NCBI RefSeq assembly: GCF_005930495.1
Contig: NZ_SJEX01000013.1
Coordinates: 1 to 64,000 of the forward strand
DNA: 64,000 nucleotides
Direction of reading: 5' to 3'
Source: Modestobacter excelsi
GTDB taxonomy: Bacteria > Actinomycetota > Actinomycetes > Mycobacteriales > Geodermatophilaceae
The stretch's first letter is position 1. Every line of letters begins with the position of its first letter. The notes beneath the pieces were generated by a model that was given only the letters and a program-made list of their open reading frames with translations, did no database searches and was not told where the DNA came from. Below, in pieces: positions 16,941-24,700 of the stretch. Made by a program: the position numbers and the translations under genes.

Positions 16941-19136
16941 TCAGGCGGGGACCGGGTCCCGACGCACCTCGTCGGTGTCGGGATCGAGCAGCTTGGTGAG
17001 CTGCTCCCCCTCGACGTCGACGTTGGGCAGGGCCTTGTCCAGCCAGCGGGGCAGCCACCAGGCGGAGCGGCCGAGCAGCGAGAGCACCGCAGGGACGATC
17101 GTCATCCGCACCAGGAAGGCGTCGACCGCGACGCCGAACGCCAACGCGAAGCCCATCGTCTTGATGATCGGCTCATCGGAGAGGACGAAGCCGGCGAAGA
17201 CGCTGATCATGATGAGCGCGGCCGCCGTCACCACCCGGGTCCCGTGCTTCATCCCGCCGACGATCGCGTCGTTCGGTGTGGCCCCGTGCACGTACTCCTC
17301 ACGCATCCGGGTGACCAGGAAGACCTCGTAGTCCATGGCCAGGCCGAACAGCACGCCGATCAGGAAGATCGGCAGGATGCTGATGATGGGCCCGGTCGAC
17401 TCCACTCCCAGCAGGTCGTTGAGCCAGCCCCACTGGAAGATGGCGACCACCGCACCGAAGGTCGCGATGACGCTGAGCAGGAAGCCCAGGGTCGCCTTCA
17501 ACGGCACCAGGATGCTGCGGAACACGAGCACCAGCAGCACGAACGCCAGGCCCACGACCACGAGCAGGTAGGGCAGCATCGCCCCGTTCAGCTTCTCGGC
17601 GACGTCCAGGGTGATCGCGGTGACGCCGGTGACGGCCAGCGTCACCCCGGTGTCCGCGCGGAGTCCGGGCGCCAGGTCCCGCATCGCCGACACCAGGTCC
17701 TTGGTCTCGTCCGAGCCCGGCCCGCTGGCGGGCACGACGGTGAGCAGCGCCGTGTCGCCGGCCTGGTTGACCGTCGGCGGCGCGACGGCTGCGACGTCGT
17801 CGAGACCCTCGATCTGGGACTGGAGCCGGGCGGCGGCCGCAGCGGTGCTGGTGTCGGCGTTGCCCTCGACGACGACGAGCAGAGGCCCGTTGAACCCGGC
17901 GCCGAAGCCCTCGCTCAACTGGTCGTAGGCCTTGCGCTGAGTGGTGTCAGGCGAGGCCGTGCTGTCGTCGGGCAGCCCCAGCTTCAGGTCGAGGGCCGGA
18001 ACGGCCACGGCCAGCAGCGCCCCGACGGCGAGCAAGAGGGCGAGAAGGCGGTGCCGGACGACGCCGCGACCCCACCGCCCGCCCATCGGCGTCGACTGCT
18101 CTTCCTCGCGCTGCAACCGACCGCGGGCCCGCTTTCCCAGGATGCGGGGTCCGACGAAGCCGAGGAGAGCAGGCAGGAAGGTCAAGGCGATGACGACCGC
18201 CAACGCCACGGTGCCGGCCGCGGCCAGGCCCATCGCCGTGAGGAAGGGGATGTTGACCACGGCCAGCGCGACCAGCGCGATGATCACGGTGAGCCCGGCG
18301 AAGACCACGGCGGATCCTGCGGTGCCGGTCGCACGTCCGGCCGCCTCCTCGGGTTCGCGCCCGGCGAGGAGCTCGTGCCGGTACCGCGAGACGATGAACA
18401 GCGCGTAGTCGATGCCGACGGCCAGCCCCAGCATCGTGGCCAGGGCCGAGGTGCTGGAGCTCAGCTCGAAGAAGCCGGTGGCGATGGCGATGCCCGCGAG
18501 GCCCATGCCGACCCCGATGACGGCCGTCAGCAGCGGCAGTCCGGCGGCCACCAACGACCCGAAGGTCACGGCCAGGACGACAGCGGCCAGCAGAACTCCG
18601 AGGACCTCCTCGGCGCCCTGCTCGGGCAGGCCCACGGTGGCGTCGCCGCCAAACTCGGCTTGGATCCCGGCGGTCTCGACGCTGCGGCCGGCTTCGGTCA
18701 GCGCCTCCCGGTCGGCGTCGGTGACGTCGATCGCCTCGACGTCGTAGCTCACCGAGGCGTAGGCGGTCTGCCCGTCCTGGGAGACCCCCTGCGCCTGGTA
18801 CGGATCGGTCACCGCGGTCACGTGGTCGAGCTGCGAGAGCTGGGCGACGGCGCTCTCGATCGCCTGCCGGTTGGCGCCATCGGTGAGGGTCTCGTCACCG
18901 TCGACGGTGAAGACGACCCGCGCGCTGGCGTTGTCGGCTGCGATGCCGAGCTTGTCCGAGACCACGTCCAGCGCCTTGATCGACTCGACGCCGGGGATGG
19001 TGAAGGCGTTGGACGTAGGCCCGGACAGCGTCGCTGCGCCGACGCCGAAGAGCACGAGCAGGGCGAGCCAGATGCCCGCCACGAGCCGGCGGCGCCGGAA
19101 GGCGAACCTCCCGAGCTTGTACAGCTGTATTGCCAC
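16941..19136 (-). CDS. MMPL-family RND transporter
   Basis: A 731-residue inner-membrane exporter of the MMPL/HpnN group of RND transporters. Two repeats each have one leading helix, a large outside loop and five helices. The proton-relay motifs are GIDYALFIVSRYRHEL in the first half and GLAMDYEVFLVTRMREEYVHG in the second. It starts ATG 19136 just after the operator region shared with a divergent TetR gene. Such pairs usually export a hydrophobic compound or lipid that the repressor senses. The substrate is unknown. Confidence 0.93.
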   Translation of the reverse strand: MAIQLYKLGRFAFRRRRLVAGIWLALLVLFGVGAATLSGPTSNAFTIPGVESIKALDVVSDKLGIAADNASARVVFTVDGDETLTDGANRQAIESAVAQLSQLDHVTAVTDPYQAQGVSQDGQTAYASVSYDVEAIDVTDADREALTEAGRSVETAGIQAEFGGDATVGLPEQGAEEVLGVLLAAVVLAVTFGSLVAAGLPLLTAVIGVGMGLAGIAIATGFFELSSSTSALATMLGLAVGIDYALFIVSRYRHELLAGREPEEAAGRATGTAGSAVVFAGLTVIIALVALAVVNIPFLTAMGLAAAGTVALAVVIALTFLPALLGFVGPRILGKRARGRLQREEEQSTPMGGRWGRGVVRHRLLALLLAVGALLAVAVPALDLKLGLPDDSTASPDTTQRKAYDQLSEGFGAGFNGPLLVVVEGNADTSTAAAAARLQSQIEGLDDVAAVAPPTVNQAGDTALLTVVPASGPGSDETKDLVSAMRDLAPGLRADTGVTLAVTGVTAITLDVAEKLNGAMLPYLLVVVGLAFVLLVLVFRSILVPLKATLGFLLSVIATFGAVVAIFQWGWLNDLLGVESTGPIISILPIFLIGVLFGLAMDYEVFLVTRMREEYVHGATPNDAIVGGMKHGTRVVTAAALIMISVFAGFVLSDEPIIKTMGFALAFGVAVDAFLVRMTIVPAVLSLLGRSAWWLPRWLDKALPNVDVEGEQLTKLLDPDTDEVRRDPVPA

Positions 19137-19216
19137 TAGTGCGATCTCCTCCGTGGAGCTGCGGTCGTCGGTCTCAGCACAGTGGTGCTGTGACCGCGCC
19201 GGAGCGAGGCGGGAAC

Positions 19217-19232
19217 CTAGCCGATCGGCTAG
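19217..19232. promoter_or_regulatory. perfect palindromic operator, copy 1
   Basis: CTAGCCGATCGGCTAG is a perfect 16-base palindrome in the intergenic region between the MMPL gene and the TetR gene. An identical copy lies 46 bases to the right. It is very probably the binding site of the divergently encoded TetR protein (inference). Confidence 0.8.
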
Positions 19233-19262
19233 TTGCGTACTCAGTGGTAGATTAGGACATCG

Positions 19263-19278
19263 CTAGCCGATCGGCTAG
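19263..19278. promoter_or_regulatory. perfect palindromic operator, copy 2
   Basis: A second identical CTAGCCGATCGGCTAG. The 46-base start-to-start spacing leaves room for the two divergent promoters between or across the sites, so one regulator could repress both the exporter and itself. Confidence 0.8.
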
Positions 19279-19363
19279 GAACTTCGGTCGATTTCTCGCA
19301 ACGTGACGGAGATCGCGACCGCCCGACCCGCACGAGCTGCCGGGGCGTCGAGAGGGGAGCCGA

Positions 19364-19945
19364 GTGACCACGACGGGGACCGATCGGCGACCGCCGAGCG
19401 CCAGCAGGGCACGAGTCGAGGAAGCGGCGCTGCAGCTCTTCGCGCAGGACGGCGTGAGCGGCACGTCCCTGCAGATGATCGCCGACGCGATGGGTGTCAC
19501 CAAGGCGGCGGTGTACTGGCACTACCGGTCGAAGGACGAGCTCGTGCTGGGCGTGCTGCGACCCGTCCTCGAAGCGCTCGACGTCATCGCGGCCGATGCC
19601 GCGTCCCCGCGCGGTCGTCGCGCGCGAGTGGAGACCATCCTCACCGGCATCGTCGACCTGTTCATCAGCAACCGCCGCCGGCTCACCATGGTCCTGGCGG
19701 ACGCGACCGTGCGACAGTTGCTGGCCGAGCACCCACCGCTGACCAGCTCCGTCGACCGGGTGATTGACCTGATGAGCAGCGGGCCCGGCGACTCCGGCTC
19801 CCGCACCGCTGCGGTGATGTTCCTGGCGGGGTTGCAAGGTGCGGCAGCCGACCCGATCTGCACCGGCCTGGGCGACGAGGTGCTGCGGGCTCATCTCCTC
19901 GATTGCGGTCGACGGCTGCTGCACGTACGCCGTCCGTCGGACTGA
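19364..19945 (+). CDS. TetR-family repressor of the MMPL exporter
   Basis: A 193-residue TetR regulator. HTH at residues 17–60: VEEAALQLFAQDGVSGTSLQ, then MIADAMGVTKAAVYWHYRSK. The C-terminal ligand domain is not conserved. GTG 19364 follows GAGGGGAGC. It is divergent from the MMPL gene, with two perfect palindromes between them, the classic layout for a self-regulating efflux repressor. Confidence 0.9.
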   Translation: MTTTGTDRRPPSASRARVEEAALQLFAQDGVSGTSLQMIADAMGVTKAAVYWHYRSKDELVLGVLRPVLEALDVIAADAASPRGRRARVETILTGIVDLFISNRRRLTMVLADATVRQLLAEHPPLTSSVDRVIDLMSSGPGDSGSRTAAVMFLAGLQGAAADPICTGLGDEVLRAHLLDCGRRLLHVRRPSD

Positions 19946-20291
19946 GTCCGACGTCCCGCCAGGGCGGGCGCAGGCCACACACCGAGCCAGTCGCGGGGTC
20001 GGCCACCAGCGGGGAACTCGGCCGGCACTCCGGCGTTCGCCTCCACGCGACGGCGAGCTCTCGCCGGTCAGGTCCTCGAGCGCGGTGAACGCCCGCCGCA
20101 AGACCTCGTGCTCGACCGGGCGGCTGGCCGCGATCCTAGGTGTGGGGGCGTGCACCATCGGCGCCGTGATCGCGACCGCCGATACGAACACGAACACCCG
20201 ACAGCCCGCAGCACGGACGTGGAGAAGCTCGACCGCTCTACCTACGGAAGCGGCTGGCGGGTCCACGGCCACGCGAGCACGGCGCGCAGAG
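19946..20291. other. 346-base gap, no recognisable feature
   Basis: It lies between the TetR stop and the SGNH hydrolase stop. Several long open frames cross it on both strands but none has a start with a ribosome site or a recognisable domain. I see no clear terminator hairpin. Confidence 0.5.
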
Positions 20292-21095
20292 TCAGTCGAG
20301 GGCGAGGTGACGGTGGATCTCGGCGGCCACGGCCTGCATGCCGGCGGCGTTGGGGTGGAACGACGCCGGAAGGCGGTGGAGCGGCTCCAGGCCGAACACC
20401 CAGGGGTCCGGTGCGCCGAGCGCGTGGTCGACGCTGAGCGCCGAGACACGGACCAGTTCGGCGCCGCTCTGCTCGGCGGCGGTTTCGAAGGCTGCGTCCA
20501 GCTGTGCCTTGATGCCCCGCAGGGCAGCCAGCTGCTCGGTCGTCAGAGGAACCGAGCGCCCGGGTGCGGTGTCCGGGCCGATGACGGCCAGGTAGTCGAC
20601 CAGGAGGATCCGGGCCCGCGGCGCTCGAGCGCGAACGTCCTGCACCACCCGCACCAGACCTGTCACGGGAGCGTCCACGGCGGCGGGTGCAACGACCGGC
20701 ACGCTCGGGCCGGCGAGCACCGCGCCCACTGGCCACGCCCGCAGACGCCCGTGCAGCCGTCCGGCTATAGCCAGCCGCAGCAAGGTCCCGATGTAGTTCA
20801 TGTCGTTGCCGCCGGCCGTGACGGTGACCAGGTCGGCATCGGCCGGGACACCGTTCACCTGCGGCGGGAACGTCTTGCCCCGCAGGGTGCGCTGAGCCTG
20901 CGACGCGATCGTCGCTGTCGTTGCCCCGGACACGGTCAGGTCCGTCAGCCGCCCACCGAGGCGGTCGGCGAGCTGATGCGCGTAATTGGCCCCCGAACGC
21001 ATGGCCGCCTTCTCGACCACCGGAAGCAACCCCGGGCCGGCCGCGTACGAGCTGCCCAGGGCCACCAGGTGCACGGGAGGCACTCCGTCGATCAC
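20292..21095 (-). CDS. SGNH/GDSL-type hydrolase
   Basis: A 267-residue esterase/lipase of the SGNH fold. Block I LVALGSSYAAGPG is a GDSL variant containing the nucleophile Ser; block III is TVTAGGNDMNYIG; the C-terminal FHPNAAGMQAVA carries the catalytic Asp/His pair in the form xxPNxxG. GTG 21095 was chosen: a GAGGGG site lies 8 bases upstream and the frame further upstream runs into the IS element. No signal peptide is visible. The IS481 copy sits about 100 bases upstream and may have displaced its promoter. Confidence 0.82.
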   Translation of the reverse strand: MIDGVPPVHLVALGSSYAAGPGLLPVVEKAAMRSGANYAHQLADRLGGRLTDLTVSGATTATIASQAQRTLRGKTFPPQVNGVPADADLVTVTAGGNDMNYIGTLLRLAIAGRLHGRLRAWPVGAVLAGPSVPVVAPAAVDAPVTGLVRVVQDVRARAPRARILLVDYLAVIGPDTAPGRSVPLTTEQLAALRGIKAQLDAAFETAAEQSGAELVRVSALSVDHALGAPDPWVFGLEPLHRLPASFHPNAAGMQAVAAEIHRHLALD

Positions 21096-21198
21096 CGCGT
21101 GATCCCCTCGAACTCTCGGACGTAGCTCAGGTGTTCCGCAGTCGGGGAACGTCGGGGAACAGTCTGCCCTGCGACTCGGATGCTCTCCTCCGGGCACG

Positions 21199-21204
21199 GC
21201 TAGC
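21199..21204. repeat. target-site duplication, left copy (GCTAGC)
   Basis: GCTAGC flanks the IS481 element on both sides. It fits the NCTAGN target preference known for IS481 itself. It is palindromic, so it also looks like an extension of the terminal inverted repeat. Confidence 0.7.
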
Positions 21205-22183
21205 TGTACTGACCCGCAGCGTTGTTGACGCGGTTGATGGGTGAGCGTCCGCCGATGCCGAGGTGGGGTCGGTTCAGGTTGTAGTGGTCCAGCCAGGTCG
21301 GCAAGAGGGCTGCGCGGTCGTCGTTGCTGGCGAAGGGCCGGGAGTAGGCCCACTCGGCGCCGAGGGTGCGGTTGAAGCGTTCGACTTTGCCGTTGGTCCA
21401 GGGGGAATGGGGGCGGATGAACTTCTGGCGGGCTCCAATCGCTGCAGTTGCGGCGGTGAAGTCGCGGGACCTGCGGTAGTTCATGGCGTTGTCGGTGATG
21501 ACCCGCTCGATGGTGATGCCGTGGCTGGCGTAGAAGGCGGCGGCGCGGGTGAGGAAGCCGGCGCAGGTGGCGCCCTTCTCATCGCCCAGGATCTCGGCGT
21601 AGGCCAGCCGGGAGTGGTCATCGACGGCGGCGTGGACGAAGTCATAGCCGATCGGCGCCTTCTTGTGCCGGTGGTCGGCGGTGGCCGCCCGCCCACGAGC
21701 GCGCCAGCCGCCGCCGTCAGGAATGCGGCCGAGCTTCTTCACATCGACGTGGACCAGTGAGCCGGGCCGGTCGTGTTCGTAGCGGTTGGCCCTGCGCCGG
21801 CTGGCGCGGATGACCTGCCCGGTCACCGGATCGCAGGCGGCCAGTGGCGGTGTCTGGTGGCGGGCCAGGACGCGTCCGACCGTGGAGGCCGGCACGTGCA
21901 GGTGCGCTGCGATCGCGACCGGCCCACGGCGGGACAAGTGCCGGGAGATCCTGATGCGGGTCTCGGTGCAGGCCGGGGTGCGACGGGGGTGGCTGCGGGC
22001 GTGGCTGGGCCGGTCGAGCAGGCCGGCCTTGCCTTCGGCCTGCCACCTGCCCCACCACGTGTAGGCGCACGCCCGGGAGACGCCCATCTCCGCGGCCACG
22101 TGCGCCGGCGGGCGACCGGTAGCGATCCGCCGGACCATGATCAACCGTCCGGCGGGAGTCAGGCGGGCATTAGCGTGGGACAC
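21200..22183 (-). CDS. IS481-family transposase
   Basis: A 327-residue DDE transposase. The N-terminal helix-turn-helix (PPAHVAAEMGVSRACAYTWW) is followed by the rve integrase core. Catalytic acids: Asp in HVDVKKLGRIPDGGG, Asp in ITDNAMNYRRS, Glu in NGKVERFNRTLGAEWAYSRP. The frame is uninterrupted, so the element may be active. The TAG stop (21200–21202) lies outside the inverted repeat, in the duplicated CTAG target, so the host sequence supplies the stop codon. Confidence 0.93.
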   Translation of the reverse strand: MSHANARLTPAGRLIMVRRIATGRPPAHVAAEMGVSRACAYTWWGRWQAEGKAGLLDRPSHARSHPRRTPACTETRIRISRHLSRRGPVAIAAHLHVPASTVGRVLARHQTPPLAACDPVTGQVIRASRRRANRYEHDRPGSLVHVDVKKLGRIPDGGGWRARGRAATADHRHKKAPIGYDFVHAAVDDHSRLAYAEILGDEKGATCAGFLTRAAAFYASHGITIERVITDNAMNYRRSRDFTAATAAIGARQKFIRPHSPWTNGKVERFNRTLGAEWAYSRPFASNDDRAALLPTWLDHYNLNRPHLGIGGRSPINRVNNAAGQYS

Positions 22184-22274
22184 GAGCGACCTCCGCGGTC
22201 GGGATGGATGCCGTCAGACAGCTCCACCCGACCCGGAGGTCGCTCCTACGTCAACAACGGTCCTGGTCAGTACA
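21205..22274 (-). mobile_element. IS481-family insertion sequence (1070 bp)
   Basis: Bounded by imperfect inverted repeats of 26 bases, 23 matching. Both ends begin TGTACTGACC and share CGTTGTTGACG further in. One transposase gene fills the element. Flanking GCTAGC copies form a 6-base duplication. Intact gene, good ends and clean duplication indicate a recent insertion. Confidence 0.88.
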
Positions 22275-22280
22275 GCTAGC
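22275..22280. repeat. target-site duplication, right copy (GCTAGC)
   Basis: Matches the left copy at 21199–21204. Removing the element and one copy rejoins ...GGGCACG-GCTAGC-CGACAGC..., the likely empty site. Confidence 0.7.
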
Positions 22281-22376
22281 CGACAGCGACTGTGGTGACC
22301 TTCGCCCGGCGAGTGGTTGAAGGGGCGTCGGCACGTCGTAGCCCCGTGGTCCTTAATTCGATCGGCCGTCCTGCCC

Positions 22377-22466
22377 TACGCGGAGGTCGACGACTGGCCT
22401 CTGCTCGCCGATCTGTACCGCCCGGCGACCGAGGGGCCGCCGCCGGTCGACCATCATCGGGGCGGG
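22377..22466 (+). pseudogene. fragment of a BD-FAE esterase gene
   Basis: About 30 codons read YAEVDDWPLLADLYRPATEG, then PPPVDHHRGG. This aligns with residues 14–45 of the esterase at 3553 (YAEVDGRVLLADLYRPATQE, then PPPVVVFVHGGG). Similarity stops on both sides; the nucleophile and the rest of the enzyme are absent. It lies 100 bases right of the IS481 insertion and just upstream of a TetR gene. It is a relic of a related esterase gene, not an active gene. Confidence 0.75.
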
Positions 22467-22571
22467 AACAAGCGCTCCAGCACTTCGCCCGTAACGACTG
22501 ACGTCCTCCTTCCTCGAAGTGGAGCGGCCCATACCGAGGGGAGGCAGCGGACCCGTCCCTACGCTGAGCCG

Positions 22572-23171
22572 GTGGACGATCAACGTCGCGGAGAGCCACT
22601 GACGGCACGTCGACGCCAGGCGACCCAGCTGGAGCTCTCCGACGTGGCTGCACGGCTGTTCGTCGAAAGGGGCTTCGCAGCGGTCACGGTGCAGGACATC
22701 GCCGCGGCCACCGGCGTATCTCCCCGGACGTTCCACCGCTACTTCCCGTCGAAGGCGGACGTGGTCCACCCCGGTCTGTACGAGGGCATGCGCATCTTCC
22801 TGCGGCGGGTCGAGGCGATCGCCCCGGAGACCCCCCTGGTCGAGGGCCTCGTCGACGCCCTCGACGCGATGGTCGAAGAGCCTAGGACGGCCTGGGACGA
22901 CCAGCTTCGCGAACTGGCCGTCTCCCTCCCTGCACTCCGTCCCGCGTGGCTTCGTGTCCATGAGGAGTGCGCAGGCGACCTCCAGCCGCTGCTGGCGCAA
23001 CGGATCGGCCTCCAGCACGACCCCGTGGTCGCGCGGTATGTCAGTTTCAGCGTTGTGACCGCCTGCAGACTGGGCATGGAGAGCTGGATGGCATCAAGAG
23101 CAGGCTCTCGGCGGCCACACCTGGAGCGGTGCCTGCAGCTGCTCACTCTGCCGGTGCTGCCGACTCCTTGA
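22572..23171 (+). CDS. TetR-family regulator
   Basis: A 199-residue TetR regulator. HTH at about residues 18–62: LELSDVAARLFVERGFAAVT, then VQDIAAATGVSPRTFHRYFP. The start is GTG 22572; the frame is open much further upstream but that part is the esterase relic. It has the RTFHRYF signature seen in MftR-type regulators and precedes a mycofactocin-type SDR by 165 bases, with an inverted repeat (23215–23237) between them. It probably controls that SDR. Confidence 0.85.
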   Translation: MDDQRRGEPLTARRRQATQLELSDVAARLFVERGFAAVTVQDIAAATGVSPRTFHRYFPSKADVVHPGLYEGMRIFLRRVEAIAPETPLVEGLVDALDAMVEEPRTAWDDQLRELAVSLPALRPAWLRVHEECAGDLQPLLAQRIGLQHDPVVARYVSFSVVTACRLGMESWMASRAGSRRPHLERCLQLLTLPVLPTP

Positions 23172-23214
23172 CTCGATGCAGCAGAGACGCCCACCTCGCC
23201 TACTCGACGTGTCT

Positions 23215-23237
23215 GTTTCTGTCATTACGGCAGAAAC
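23215..23237. promoter_or_regulatory. inverted repeat upstream of SDR, possible TetR operator
   Basis: GTTTCTG and CAGAAAC form a perfect 7-base inverted repeat around 9 bases, about 100 bases before the SDR start. This size and position fit a TetR operator. Binding by the adjacent TetR is inferred. Confidence 0.5.
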
Positions 23238-23336
23238 TGACACCACCCTGATACGTTCGGGTGACGGCCATCACGACGGTTTGCCCGGGCTGCCGAGACG
23301 CCCGGCCGCTTCGTGTTCCCGTGGGAGGTCACAGAG

Positions 23337-24191
23337 ATGGACAGGGTCAGCGGGAAGGTCGCCTTCATCACCGGCGCAGGGCAAGGCCAGGGGCGTGCGC
23401 ACGCCGTCCGCCTGGCGGAAGAGGGTGCCGACATCATCGCGACCGACATCTGCGCTCCTTACCCGGAGCGAGTGCGGTACAACGCGGCGACTCAGGACGA
23501 CCTCGCGGAGACCCAGCGACTGGTCGAGGCGCTGGACCGGCGGTGCGTCACCGCGGTGGCCGACGTCCGCGACCGGGCGAGCCTCCAGGCCGCTGTCGAC
23601 GCCGGCATCCGAGAGCTCGGCCGACTGGACATCGTCATCGGCAATGCGGGGGTGATCACCTTCCACCCCGACTCCTTAGAGATCGCCGACGACGTCTACG
23701 ACCTCATCGTGGACACCAACCTGCGGGGTGTATGGAACACGATCCAGGTGACCGCGCCGGTGCTCAAGTTGCAGGGGCACGGTGGGTCGATCATCCTGAC
23801 CAGCTCGGCAGCCGGGCTGCGTGGTCAGACGCATTACGCGCACTATGCGGCCGCCAAGCACGGCGTGGTCGGGCTGATGCGCTCCTTCGCCAACGAGCTC
23901 GGCGAGTTCGGCATCCGGGTGAACACCGTCCACCCCACCGGGGTGGCCAGCCCTGGCATGGGTTCGAGCTCCGACACCTCAGAGATCTACAACGCCAGCC
24001 GCTTCTTCCCGCTCGCCGGCTTGAACGTCCTGCCCGACTTCGACGCCCCTCCCGGGACGCCGTTCAGCCCCATCCCGGCCCTGGCCGAGCGGGAGATCTC
24101 CCAAGCCGTGCTGTTCCTGGCCTCCGACGAGTCGCGCTACATCACCGGAGTGACCCTGCCGGTCGACGCCGGCAACACCAACAAGCCCTGA
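23337..24191 (+). CDS. mycofactocin-coupled SDR-family oxidoreductase
   Basis: A 284-residue SDR with the mycofactocin-type signature GAGQGQGRAHAVRLAEEGAD. Then come GNAGV, Ser in LTSSAAGL, YAAAKHG (Tyr, Lys), and the SRYITGVTLPVDAGNTNKP end. ATG 23337 follows GTGGGAGGTC; an upstream ATG at 23313 is less likely. It resembles the SDR at 9372 in the N-terminal half but has a longer C-terminal substrate loop (VLPDFDAPPGTPFSPIPAL), so the substrate probably differs. It stands apart from the mft genes, with its own TetR. Confidence 0.9.
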   Translation: MDRVSGKVAFITGAGQGQGRAHAVRLAEEGADIIATDICAPYPERVRYNAATQDDLAETQRLVEALDRRCVTAVADVRDRASLQAAVDAGIRELGRLDIVIGNAGVITFHPDSLEIADDVYDLIVDTNLRGVWNTIQVTAPVLKLQGHGGSIILTSSAAGLRGQTHYAHYAAAKHGVVGLMRSFANELGEFGIRVNTVHPTGVASPGMGSSSDTSEIYNASRFFPLAGLNVLPDFDAPPGTPFSPIPALAEREISQAVLFLASDESRYITGVTLPVDAGNTNKP

Positions 24192-24459
24192 CGCTTCCCG
24201 GTCGGCCGAGCTGGCGTCGCACCGGTACGCCGGCTCGGCCTCACCGAGCTGAACGTCCTCCCTCGCAGGCCCGGGCGCAATCACTCGCGGAGGGCGAACC
24301 GGTGATCGCGCCCGCTCCAGCCATCGCCGCCCACGCTCGAGACGCCTGGCGCAGTCGCCCGTCCTGGACCTGCCGGCCAGGCGGCGCGGTCGTCGTGAAG
24401 GCGACCGCGCCGCCGAGCGTCAGTCGAGCCTGAGGGCGCGTAACTATGGGTGGCTTAAT

Positions 24460-24481
24460 GGTGGTCAAAAAGGTGGTCAAA
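24460..24481. repeat. short direct repeat GGTGGTCAAA
   Basis: GGTGGTCAAA occurs twice, 12 bases apart, in a locally AT-rich patch beside the tRNA-Pro gene. It could be a remnant of an attachment or excision site; function unproven. Confidence 0.4.
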
Positions 24482-24499
24482 GTCCCTGAAATAACAGTC

Positions 24500-24532
24500 G
24501 GGGCCGTCCCGGATTTCCCCGAAGACGGCCCC
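24500..24532 (-). terminator. hairpin downstream of tRNA-Pro
   Basis: GGGGCCGTC and GACGGCCCC form a perfect 9-base stem around a 15-base loop, 20 bases beyond the tRNA 3' end on the minus strand. It is a likely terminator for the tRNA transcript. Confidence 0.6.
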
Positions 24533-24552
24533 TGACCTGCATTTTCTCACTG

Positions 24553-24626
<74 letters not shown>

Positions 24627-24700
24627 AGCTCCGAGCGCCTCGCGGCACTCGAACGCTGCCCGGGAAGATTACCGCACGGCTGTCGGCGACCCGGCGGGGC

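Larger units (their letters stand above)
24192..24552. other. 361-base gap at the tRNA border
   Basis: No intact gene. It holds a short direct repeat and a hairpin (listed separately). Base composition drops to AT-rich around 24440–24500, unlike the flanks. This fits the relic end of an integrated element next to a tRNA gene, but no integrase gene is recognisable. Confidence 0.5.

Noticed and set aside
16935-19139. 734-codon plus-strand frame opposite the MMPL gene
   Set aside because: It mirrors the MMPL gene and has shadow-like composition (Asp/Gly/Gln/His). GC-rich codon bias keeps antisense frames open.
20292-21353. Longer SGNH hydrolase starting inside the IS element
   Set aside because: The extra 86 residues are IS481 sequence read in another frame; GTG 21095 has a ribosome site and fits the family start.
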